A DNA stretch of 12,395 nucleotides from Planctomycetota bacterium (GTDB taxonomy: Bacteria > Planctomycetota > Phycisphaerae > Sedimentisphaerales > Anaerohalosphaeraceae). This document shows positions 6,550-12,395 of this stretch, in pieces. The stretch spans positions 1 to 12,395 of the forward strand of contig JAGHBX010000491.1 of the NCBI GenBank assembly GCA_021160785.1, read 5' to 3'. Each line of letters starts with the position of its first letter. Positions within the stretch are counted from its first letter, which is position 1. A program made the translations under genes and the position numbers. The notes below the pieces were generated by a model. It ran no database searches. It worked only from the letters and a program-made list of their open reading frames with translations, and was not told the DNA's origin.

Positions 6550-6577
6550 TTTACCTCGCCAAAAAATCTGCTATACT
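6550..6577 (+). promoter_or_regulatory. Candidate promoter for queC in the queF-queC intergenic region
   Basis: TTTACC (6550-6555) and TATACT (6572-6577) are spaced by 16 bases, four of six and five of six matches to the sigma70 consensus. A second -10-like TATGAT at 6584-6589 lacks a -35 partner. The 82 bases between the two divergent genes must hold both promoters; I could not find a good one for queF on the minus strand. Confidence 0.35.
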
Positions 6578-6628
6578 TACGATTATGATATAGTAATCAT
6601 TTACGCAGGATTTGCAAGAGGTTCGCTA

Positions 6629-7321
6629 ATGTCGCAAAAAAACAAGGCCGTGGTGCTCTTAAGCGGCGGGCTGGACTCGGCGACGACGCTGGCGATCGCT
6701 GGCGAGGCCGGTTTCGCCTGCTGTGCGATGACTTTTCGCTACGGACAGCGTCATGAAGTGGAAATTGACGCCGCCCGGCGGGTTGCGGCGGCTTTTGACG
6801 TCCTTGAGCATCGCATTGTCGATATAGATTTGGGACAGTTCGGCGGCTCTGCACTGACGGATACGGCAATCGAGGTTCCCAAGGACAGAGACGAGATAGG
6901 CGCCGGCGCCGGCATACCGATAACCTACGTGCCCGCCCGAAACCTGATATTCCTGAGCTGCGCGACCGCCTGGGCGGAGGTCTTGGGGGCGTTCGATATC
7001 TTCATCGGCGTAAACACCACCGATTACAGCGGCTATCCCGACTGCCGGGGCGAGTTTATCGAGTCCTTCCAGCAGACCGCAAATCTGGCAACGGCCGCGA
7101 CCACCGAGGGCAAGGGGAAATTCACAATCCACACCCCAATCATCGAAATGACAAAAGCGCAGATCATCCAAAAAGGTACACAATTAGGCCTGGACTACTC
7201 CCTAACCCACAGTTGCTACGACCCGGACGAGAAGGGAAGGCCGTGCGGCAGATGCGACTCGTGCAAACTCAGACTAAAAGGATTCGCCGAAGCAAACCTC
7301 TCCGATCCTTGGAATAATTAA
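6629..7321 (+). CDS. queC: 7-cyano-7-deazaguanine synthase
   Basis: QueC converts 7-carboxy-7-deazaguanine to preQ0 with ATP and ammonia, the step before QueF. The 230-residue length is typical. The PP-loop ATP site SGGLDS is at residues 12-17, VPARNLIFL at 101-109, and the zinc site uses Cys196, Cys206, Cys209 and Cys212 (SCYDPDEKGRPCGRCDSC). I chose the ATG at 6629, because AAGAGG (6616-6621) precedes it by seven bases and the family begins with a few residues before VVLLSGG; an in-frame ATG at 6536 would add 31 unrelated residues and overlap queF. The stop codon TAA (7319-7321) lies inside the left inverted repeat of a transposase cassette, so the last codons may have been altered by the insertion, although the ending (AEANLSDPWNN) looks near full length. 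Confidence 0.96.
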   Translation: MSQKNKAVVLLSGGLDSATTLAIAGEAGFACCAMTFRYGQRHEVEIDAARRVAAAFDVLEHRIVDIDLGQFGGSALTDTAIEVPKDRDEIGAGAGIPITYVPARNLIFLSCATAWAEVLGAFDIFIGVNTTDYSGYPDCRGEFIESFQQTANLATAATTEGKGKFTIHTPIIEMTKAQIIQKGTQLGLDYSLTHSCYDPDEKGRPCGRCDSCKLRLKGFAEANLSDPWNN

Positions 7322-7340
7322 AGGGGTCAGACACCTTTTC
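7315..7340 (+). repeat. Left inverted repeat / REP-like hairpin of the transposase cassette
   Basis: The first 21 bases are the exact reverse complement of 8047-8067. Within it, AAAGGGGTCAGACACCTTT (7319-7337) is a near-perfect palindrome with one mismatch, followed by TTTTC, so it could fold as a hairpin and also act as a weak terminator for queC. It contains the stop codons of queC (TAA, 7319-7321) and, on the other strand, of the transposase (TGA, 7329-7327). Confidence 0.85.
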
Positions 7341-8001
7341 TGGGTCTCCCTCGCGGTCTCAGCGTTGCTTCAAGGCCTAATCTTGCCGCCATCCTGATCA
7401 TCCACTCCTTTTCACCCATCGGACGGCCCCGTTTAATGCACGTTTCCACCAACTCCCGATCACCATCGGCTATATCCACCGCCTTATCAACAAGTTTCAC
7501 CCACCGCTTCGGCAACTCCATCGGCCCTTTGCTCAAGACAACCGCTTTCTCCTGGCCCATCCTGATCGCCAGACTGCTCCAGGGCCAATCCGCACTCCGC
7601 TCGACAACGCCCGCCCGCAGCGCATTCGCCTCGACATACCGCATCAGCGTAAGATAATAACGACTCGACTCCACGGGAAAACTCTTGAAACGCCCCTGGT
7701 ACAAATGCCCGACCCCAACCGTGCCGTGTGCTGTGTGCCAGCGATGCGAGTGCGTCACTGTCACCCACTTCATAAACTCGGACAAATCACCATCCCTACG
7801 CGGCCAAAGCACGAGGTGCCAGTGATTACTCATTATGCAGTAGCCGCAGATACGCATCCCCAACCGCTCCGCCCCCTCCGCCAGAATCTCCTCAAACGCC
7901 TCGAAGTCACGCCGCTTCTTGAAAATGCGCAACCGACCATTGGCACGATTAAGAACGTGATAAACAATATTACCCTTTGCAATGCGCTTAAGTCTCGGCA
8001 T
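7327..8001 (-). CDS. REP-associated tyrosine transposase (Y1/HUH family)
   Basis: Starting at the ATG at 8001 the protein has 224 residues and opens MPRLKRIAKGNIVYHVLNRA, the usual beginning of the IS200-like/RAYT family. MSNHWHLVLWP is the HUH metal site (His-hydrophobic-His) that holds the divalent ion, and YYLTLMRYVEANALRAGVV contains the candidate catalytic tyrosine. HLYQGRFKSFPVES and WPWSS are also family hallmarks. Such enzymes nick and join single-stranded DNA at hairpins such as the flanking repeats. A TTG at 8010 would add three residues; neither start has a clear ribosome site. The tail RPRGRPRKGV ends in a stop that lies in the left repeat, so the last residues are encoded by the repeat itself. 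The reading frame is intact. Confidence 0.92.
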   Translation of the reverse strand: MPRLKRIAKGNIVYHVLNRANGRLRIFKKRRDFEAFEEILAEGAERLGMRICGYCIMSNHWHLVLWPRRDGDLSEFMKWVTVTHSHRWHTAHGTVGVGHLYQGRFKSFPVESSRYYLTLMRYVEANALRAGVVERSADWPWSSLAIRMGQEKAVVLSKGPMELPKRWVKLVDKAVDIADGDRELVETCIKRGRPMGEKEWMIRMAARLGLEATLRPRGRPRKGV

Positions 8002-8039
8002 AATCGGCAATTATAAAACAAAATCTGCAATTGTCAACA

Positions 8040-8067
8040 GAAAAAGGGTGTCTGACCCCTTTAATTA
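8040..8067 (-). repeat. Right inverted repeat / REP-like hairpin of the transposase cassette
   Basis: Bases 8047-8067 are the exact reverse complement of the left end. Within it AAAGGG and CCCTTT can pair around TGTCTGAC. It lies about 40 bases upstream of the transposase start, so it may also influence expression of that gene. Confidence 0.85.
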
Positions 8068-8150
8068 GAACTTTCTTGAATCCTTCCTCTGTATAGTTTG
8101 CGATTCTGTCCGATTTTATCATTTGTCACGGCAGGAGTCAAACATACGGG

Positions 8151-8480
8151 TCAGGGCAGAAGGGGGGTTATTTGAATCTCGGTCGTGGGCCCGGTGAAAT
8201 GGTGGGTGTACAGGAAATATGTTCCGGGTGGGACATCTGTTGTGTCGATAATCGCATCCATCGATTGTACGCCGCCAAGGGTAACCGAAGACGTCTGGTA
8301 ATAGAGATTCGTGCCGCCGGGGGCCTTCAGAAGTCGGGCGCCTTTGGCTATGACTGTCATTGCTATTCCGAATGCAGGCATATCGGGGGCGTTGTTCAGC
8401 GGGGCATTGTCATGGAATACCAGGACCGATATCTGCGCAGTCGGTATCGGTTGCGACTGAGGACTGATTGTTCGGAATAC
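8151..8480 (-). pseudogene. C-terminal fragment resembling a multicopper oxidase-like secreted protein
   Basis: A 109-codon frame without its own proper start encodes PTAQISVLVFHDNAPLNNAP, then DMPAFGIAMTVIAKGARLLK, APGGTNLYYQTSSVTLGG, AIIDTTDVPPGTYFLYTHH and a TTEIQI ending. From memory, SVTLGGxxxxDxIxDTTxVxPGTYFLY with a TEI ending occurs in cupredoxin-type domains of bacterial multicopper oxidase-like proteins; copper-binding HxH/HCH motifs are not present here, and the usual stretch before the TEI motif appears shortened. It overlaps the out-of-frame tail of the sialidase-like gene (8396-8480) in another frame. I infer that a larger gene was truncated when the sialidase-like gene was joined to it. 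An in-frame ATG at 8381 could permit a 76-residue product, but no ribosome site is seen. Confidence 0.45.
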
Positions 8481-9583
8481 CTGATTTCTGCGGGGTTCAA
8501 CACAACGTGTTTTACGGATTGCCGCCGGTAAGTGTATGTGATGTGCACCTTGCCGTCGGATGCCTGGATGACCGCCGGGTAGGAAAATTCGCCCTCGTCA
8601 CGTTCAAGAGTGAGTACCGGTTTCCAGTTGTCGCCGTCTTTTGAGATTGCGACATTGAGCATGTTGCGCCCGGATGGGAAGGGGCTTTTCCTGACGGTAT
8701 GGTTGTAGACCAGCAGCCCTCGGCCGTCCTTCAGCGTGACGGCATCGATCCCGGCGTTGGGATTCGGCAATTTGGTGGCCGTCATCTTACCCCACGTCCT
8801 GCCGCCGTCGTTTGAGGAACTCTGGGCTATCACGTTCTGTCGGCTGCGGCAGAGGACCTGCATCCTGCCGCCGAGATAAGTGAGAATGCTCGGCTGAATA
8901 GCGCCGAACTCTTTACCGTCATTGATCGGTCCGATGACTTCCCATGTCTTTCCTGTATCCTTTGTCAGTTCGAAGTGCACCCGCCAGCCTTTGTGTTCGG
9001 TACTGGAGCCGCACAGGATCGAGCCGTCGGTGAGTTGGATGGGCTTATTCTTGACGGGGCCGAGGAGGTCGCCGATCCTGTCATCTTTGCCTAATTTGCG
9101 CGGCTGGGACCACGTTTTGCCGTCGTCGTCGGAAGTTATCAGCATGCCCCACCATCGGCTCGGACTCGGACCGACCTTGTAGAACAGCATCAGCGGGCCG
9201 TTCTTCGGATTGAAAAGCACGGGATTCCAGCAGGGATATCGCAGGTGGGGCGATTGAACGCCGTTGGCAACTTCGACGGGCCTGGACCACTGTGCTCCGA
9301 TATGGCGAGAGACCCAGATGCCCACATCCGGATTTTTCTCATGCTTGCCGCCGAACCACGCCGCGACGAGGCCGGATTTTGTCTCGGCGATCGTCGATGC
9401 ATGACATTGCGGCGTCGGCTTGTCGTCGAGCGAATAGATCAGCTCGCCCTTTATGAAGCCGTTTTCTCCTGGCCTGGCGACATCGGGTATTTCGAACTGC
9501 CCCGCTTTCGGCGCCGCATCGGCGAAACACCCCGTCAACATCGCGCCAATAACTACGATTATGAGTGTTCGGTGTATTTTCAT
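8396..9583 (-). CDS. Sialidase-like (BNR/Asp-box) propeller lipoprotein
   Basis: The start is the ATG at 9583, with the perfect ribosome site AAGGAGG (9596-9590) six bases upstream. Residues 1-19 form a lipoprotein signal ending LTGC (Cys19), so the protein is probably anchored in a membrane. The rest is a six-bladed sialidase-type propeller with four Asp-boxes: SDDDGKTW (151-158), TKDTGKTW (207-214), SSNDGGRTW (256-264) and SKDGDNW (314-320). CHASTIAETKSGLVAAWFGG and YPCWNPVLFNPKNGPLMLFY are typical of the PF13088-type branch often found near glycan-degrading genes. True sialidase, rhamnosidase or lyase activity cannot be separated by eye. The natural end is probably near residue 367 (KHVVLNPAEI); the last 28 residues are Arg-rich and out of frame with another gene fragment. 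It lies 63 bases after the FG-GAP gene and is probably co-transcribed. Confidence 0.9.
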   Translation of the reverse strand: MKIHRTLIIVVIGAMLTGCFADAAPKAGQFEIPDVARPGENGFIKGELIYSLDDKPTPQCHASTIAETKSGLVAAWFGGKHEKNPDVGIWVSRHIGAQWSRPVEVANGVQSPHLRYPCWNPVLFNPKNGPLMLFYKVGPSPSRWWGMLITSDDDGKTWSQPRKLGKDDRIGDLLGPVKNKPIQLTDGSILCGSSTEHKGWRVHFELTKDTGKTWEVIGPINDGKEFGAIQPSILTYLGGRMQVLCRSRQNVIAQSSSNDGGRTWGKMTATKLPNPNAGIDAVTLKDGRGLLVYNHTVRKSPFPSGRNMLNVAISKDGDNWKPVLTLERDEGEFSYPAVIQASDGKVHITYTYRRQSVKHVVLNPAEIRYSEQSVLSRNRYRLRRYRSWYSMTMPR

Positions 9584-9646
9584 TGTGTGCCTCCTTAACT
9601 GATTCTCTGCAAGAGATCTCATATCTTCAATCCACACATAACGCCA

Positions 9647-11573
9647 TTATCTTTCCATGTAGTAAAAGAATCCGTCTTCAGCGCCGATAAGCAGATCGCG
9701 TATGCCGTCATCGTTCCAATCCACGGTTGTCGGGCTGGTTGTGTGGCCGGCAAGCTTTTGGCTTCCAGGTTTGCCGGTATTCTCGAAAACAACTTTACCG
9801 TCCCTGGTACCGGTGTTTCGCAGAAAATCCACATTTGCCGAATTTACCAGAAGGTCAAAAAGACCATCTCTGTCCCAGTCGACGATACACAGTTTCCGCC
9901 GACCGCTGCCTCCTGCTGATCGCGTGCTGAGCCGCAGCAGCCCTTTGCCATCGGCAAAGATGCGCTTACCCGGCAAGAGCACGAGTTGATTACCGCGTCG
10001 TTGACGCGCAAACAACGCCAGATACCCCTCGTGATCAAGCATCACCAGGTCGTTGAGTCCGTCGGCGTTCCAGTCGATGATAACCGGCGTAGTTCGCCAC
10101 TGTGTAGCCAGTTCATTGGCTTCGGGATTCCACCAGTTCCACGCAGGCTTTGGCGGTTTGCCCTGCCACTGCACTTCTATCGGCTGCGCCACGGCAAGTA
10201 TAGGCGAGGATTTTGTGCCGACGTTGCGGTACCAGATTACCTTACCCCAGATCGAGTTTACGACCAAGTCGAGCAGGCCGTCGTGGTCCCAGTCTGCTGC
10301 GTTGAGTGTTGTATAACCCCATTTCGCCTCACACGGGCCCTGGATCGAGCCATTCGGACCGGCCTGGATACGAAGCGTCTTGCCTCCGGCCTTGAGTCGC
10401 AGAGGCGCAGCCCACCTGGGAGGATTGTCGCTATCAAGGTTTTCGATGAAACCTATGTAGCCTGCTGTGTTGCCGCAGATCAAATCCTCATCACCGTCTG
10501 AGTCCCAATCCACGCTGACCGGCGTAACCAGTGCGCCGAACTTTACGTATTGTGCCTCCTGCTGAAAATACTTCGGAGGGAGGAACTGCGGCATCTGGTC
10601 CGACATTTTACCGGTGTTTTCGATCAGGGCAACCCGGCCGTCCTCATCGCCGCAGATCAGATCAACGTCGCCGTCAGCATCCCAGTCAATTGCCGTTGGC
10701 GTGATCATCTGCAGGTCCATCACTACAGGTCTGCCTTTGCAGGTCAACTTGCGCCCGGTCGAATAACGTGGCTTCTTCCGTGTGCCGACATTGTCGAAAT
10801 ATGTAAAGCTGTCGAGGAACTCACCGCAGATCAGATCCAGATCGCCGTCGCCATCAAAATCGGCAAAACTCGGCGAAGGCATTCCGTAGACGTCAACCGG
10901 CCTGCCATCGGTTTCAACCTTAATCGGCGTTTCGTAATCCGGTTTCTCTGTCGTGTGCTTGTTGCGGACCAGGTAGACATAGCCGTGCAACGGCCCGCGC
11001 TGCCACTGTCCCTTGGCATTGTAGGCGTTATCCCAGCCGTAGTCGCCCCAGTAGCCAATGCCAATATAGATGTCGAGCGCTCCGTCGCCGTCATAGTCGA
11101 CGTAGTGCCACTGGTTGGCGCGGATGCTGCCCTTGCCGGGATTGATTTTGTCAACGCTGATTTTGTGACTCGAAGAAAGACCCTTGCCCATAAAATCGAC
11201 CCATTCGGCGCCCGGCGTCAAGATACGCGGCATGCCATCTACGCGGGACCCGAATGTTCTTGTGCCCCGGCCCCATCCGCACCGGCGGTTTGAAAACAGG
11301 CATCTTCGCATTGCCTCCCGGATTCTCAAACAGATACGTGCCGTTGAACGGAACATCCGGACAGGAAACCACCAGGTCCAGATCGCCGTCGTCGTCCCAA
11401 TCCACGGGCATCGGCCAGGCCCACAACCCCACGCCCAGATCAACGACAAGGCCGGGATTGTTGTACTGCACTCGAAGCATGGAGTCCGCAGACGCCGGTC
11501 CCAGGCAAGTAATGAGCATCAGAAACGCTACTATCAGAGGCAGGCTCTTTAAGAAACCAGACTTCATTGTCAT
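9647..11573 (-). pseudogene. Secreted FG-GAP/VCBS repeat propeller protein, split by a one-base frameshift
   Basis: Reading starts at the ATG at 11573 (ribosome site AAGGA five bases upstream) with a signal peptide, FLKSLPLIVAFLMLITCLGP then ASA. Frame one runs to about residue 108 (GPGHKNIR); the correct continuation, VDGMPRILTPGAEWVDF, is in the next frame. Removing one base in the GGGTCCC stretch at 11245-11251 restores a single protein of about 641 residues. Nine Asp-rich calcium loops follow each other roughly every 70 residues: DWDDDGDLD, DYDGDGALD, DFDGDGDLD, DWDADGDVD, DWDSDGDED, DWDHDGLLD, DWNADGLND, DWDRDGLFD and DWNDDGIRD. Such propellers bind calcium and act in surface binding; no catalytic motif is seen. 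It is the first gene of a pair with the sialidase-like lipoprotein. Either a recent mutation or a sequencing error explains the shift. Confidence 0.88.
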
Positions 11574-11646
11574 GCTTTTCCTTCCATGTTCCTCTGAATA
11601 TTAATTTGCCCTGAGTTTCGTCCCGGTGTCTGTGTTGCATACCGTG

Positions 11647-11675
11647 ATCTTACCAAGACAGTCGGATATTTTCAA
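11647..11675 (-). promoter_or_regulatory. Candidate promoter for the FG-GAP/sialidase-like gene pair
   Basis: On the minus strand TTGAAA (11675-11670) and TAAGAT (11652-11647) are separated by 17 bases. The -35 box is the same as in the two promoters near 371-451; the -10 box matches four of six positions. Transcription would start about 65 bases before the FG-GAP start codon. Confidence 0.4.
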
Positions 11676-11744
11676 ACTTCTCCATGGTAATTCCTGCATA
11701 CCGCCTTTCCAGTATCTCCGAATCGTGCAGGTCCGATGGGGCGC

Positions 11745-11773
11745 TTTTCATTTTGTCGCAGACTTGATATACT
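11745..11773 (+). promoter_or_regulatory. Candidate promoter for the sulfatase gene
   Basis: TTTTCA (11745-11750) and TATACT (11768-11773) are separated by 17 bases, four of six and five of six consensus matches. Transcription would start near 11780, about 45 bases before the sulfatase start and ahead of a short upstream frame at 11799-11837. Confidence 0.35.
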
Positions 11774-11798
11774 AATGGAGGCCAGGGGAGCAGTAATT

Positions 11799-11837
11799 AT
11801 GGGCTATACCGGGCGGAGACAAGAAAATGTTGAATAG
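11799..11837 (+). other. Short upstream reading frame overlapping the sulfatase start
   Basis: ATG at 11799 opens a 12-codon frame (MGYTGRRQENVE, stop TAG 11835-11837) that overlaps the first codons of the sulfatase in another frame. The purine-rich AGGGGAG lies eight bases before it and is a better ribosome site than the GGAG of the sulfatase itself. It may be a leader peptide that couples or damps translation, or simply chance. Confidence 0.3.
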
Positions 11838-12395
11838 ACGAAGATTCCTGAGATTTGCCGGATTAGCGGCCGTCTCCGCTGTAATTGGCGGTAGCGTTTC
11901 AAAGGCTGCCAAGGCTAATCGGCGGGTAAAGCCGAATATCCTGCTGATTATTGCCGACGACTGCACGCACAACGACCTGCCGATCTACGGCGGAAAAAAC
12001 GCGGCGACGCCCAACATCGATCAATTAGCGTCGGAGGGGCTCGTTTTCAACCGGGCGTATCTGGGTTCTGCGATGTGTCAGCCCTGCCGGGCCGAGTTGT
12101 ACACGGGGCTGTACCAGATGCGAAACGGCTGTGCGTGGAACCATTCGGCGAGTCGCCCCGATGTTACCAGTATGCCGCATCATCTCAGGGCATTAGGCTA
12201 TCGGGTCGGGCTTGCAGGCAAAGTGCATGTCAAGCCGGCTAAGGTTTTTCCCTTCGATAAGGTTGGAGGGTTTGACCCGAGCTGCACTCGCAATCCGACC
12301 CGGCCGCATGACGTCCAGCATATCCGCCGGTTCATGGGAGACAGTAAGGATCAGCCCTTCTGTCTTGCCATTGCGCTGGTCGAGCCGCACGTGCC
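11827..12395 (+). CDS. Tat-exported type I sulfatase, N-terminal part (cut by window edge)
   Basis: The first 189 residues are present. LNRRRFLRFAG (2-12) is a twin-arginine signal, cleaved probably near residue 27. NILLIIADDCTHND (37-50) supplies the paired metal-binding aspartates (Asp44, Asp45), followed by TPNIDQLASEGLVFNRAY. CQPCR (84-88) is the CxPxR site whose Cys84 is converted to formylglycine by a maturation enzyme; ELYTGLYQMRNG continues the standard pattern. GKVH (131-134) corresponds to the family's active-site Lys and His. These enzymes remove sulfate esters from polysaccharides. The length of the complete protein and its subfamily cannot be judged from this piece. The start ATG at 11827 has GGAG (11815-11818) eight bases upstream. 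It is divergent from the FG-GAP/sialidase-like pair and probably belongs to the same polysaccharide-use locus. Confidence 0.94.
   Translation, partial: MLNRRRFLRFAGLAAVSAVIGGSVSKAAKANRRVKPNILLIIADDCTHNDLPIYGGKNAATPNIDQLASEGLVFNRAYLGSAMCQPCRAELYTGLYQMRNGCAWNHSASRPDVTSMPHHLRALGYRVGLAGKVHVKPAKVFPFDKVGGFDPSCTRNPTRPHDVQHIRRFMGDSKDQPFCLAIALVEPHV

Larger units (their letters stand above)
7315..8067 (-). mobile_element. REP-associated (IS200-like) transposase cassette with inverted-repeat ends
   Basis: A single Y1/HUH transposase gene is flanked by inverted repeats whose outer 21 bases (7315-7335 and 8047-8067) match perfectly. Both ends begin with TAATTA, itself palindromic, which could be part of the repeat or a target duplication. 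The core AAAGGGGTCAGACACC is a type of sequence I recall beside such transposases in many genomes. The cassette abuts queC so tightly that the queC stop codon lies within the left repeat. RAYT elements are usually domesticated and use single-strand hairpins; whether this one moves is unknown. Confidence 0.8.

Noticed and set aside
6536..6628. Upstream in-frame start for queC adding 31 residues
   Set aside because: It would overlap queF, has no matching ribosome site, and the added residues do not fit the family, which starts shortly before the PP-loop.
6616..6655. preQ1-like riboswitch at the start of queC (AGAGGTTC followed by an A-rich stretch)
   Set aside because: The beginning resembles the preQ1-I motif and the gene context fits, but the pairing CCTCT strand is missing, so the first stem cannot form. 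AGAGG is better explained as the queC ribosome site.
8068..8150. Possible tRNA or small RNA next to the transposase cassette
   Set aside because: No cloverleaf, no CCA-type end and no strong hairpin with a T run could be found.
10550..11293. Long plus-strand open frame (247 codons) with repeated AVxI-like segments
   Set aside because: It is the antisense of the calcium-loop repeats; its regularity copies the repeat period of the FG-GAP gene.
1..12395. CRISPR array, prophage or toxin-antitoxin system
   Set aside because: No regularly spaced direct repeats, phage structural genes or paired small toxin-like genes were seen.

Overview
The window looks like chromosome of a heterotrophic, polysaccharide-degrading bacterium, most likely a planctomycete of the Phycisphaerae type. 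This is an inference from gene content: a Tat-exported sulfatase, a sialidase-like lipoprotein, a GH43-type propeller protein, an FG-GAP/VCBS repeat protein, a Tat-exported aldo/keto reductase, a zinc-ribbon protein of a kind common in planctomycetes, and a fragment resembling their hybrid histidine kinases. No rRNA, tRNA or CRISPR array was seen.

Layout. Bases 1-1510 hold a divergent pair: a Tat-signal aldo/keto reductase (minus, running off the left edge) and a secreted GH43-like glycosidase (plus). Each has a textbook sigma70 promoter with the same hexamers and spacing, and a 12-base palindrome lies in the reductase leader. Bases 1511-2724 look like a gene graveyard: a small hypothetical protein without its expected export signal, a short sulfatase-like remnant, and a collapsed hybrid histidine kinase that keeps an intact receiver domain. 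Bases 3005-6546 are a tight minus-strand operon read queF - zinc-ribbon protein - ABC ATPase - ABC-2 permease - Tat metallophosphoesterase. queC is divergent from queF, so two queuosine-precursor enzymes share one short intergenic region. A REP-associated (IS200-like, Y1/HUH) transposase cassette with inverted-repeat ends lies exactly against the 3' end of queC (7315-8067).

Bases 8151-11573 are minus strand: a secreted FG-GAP/VCBS repeat protein with a one-base frameshift, then a sialidase-like lipoprotein whose last 28 residues are read out of frame through a fragment of another gene that resembles a multicopper oxidase. A Tat-signal sulfatase starts at 11827 (plus) and runs off the right edge. 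The secreted proteins (GH43-like, sialidase-like, FG-GAP and sulfatase) fit extracellular or periplasmic attack on sulfated, decorated glycans. The que genes make the tRNA wobble base precursor. The ABC genes could export an unknown substrate. I found no clearly new multi-gene system. The most interesting points are the transposase cassette, whose repeat supplies stop codons to both queC and its own gene, the gene-fusion scar behind the sialidase, and the paired promoters with a LacI-type palindrome.
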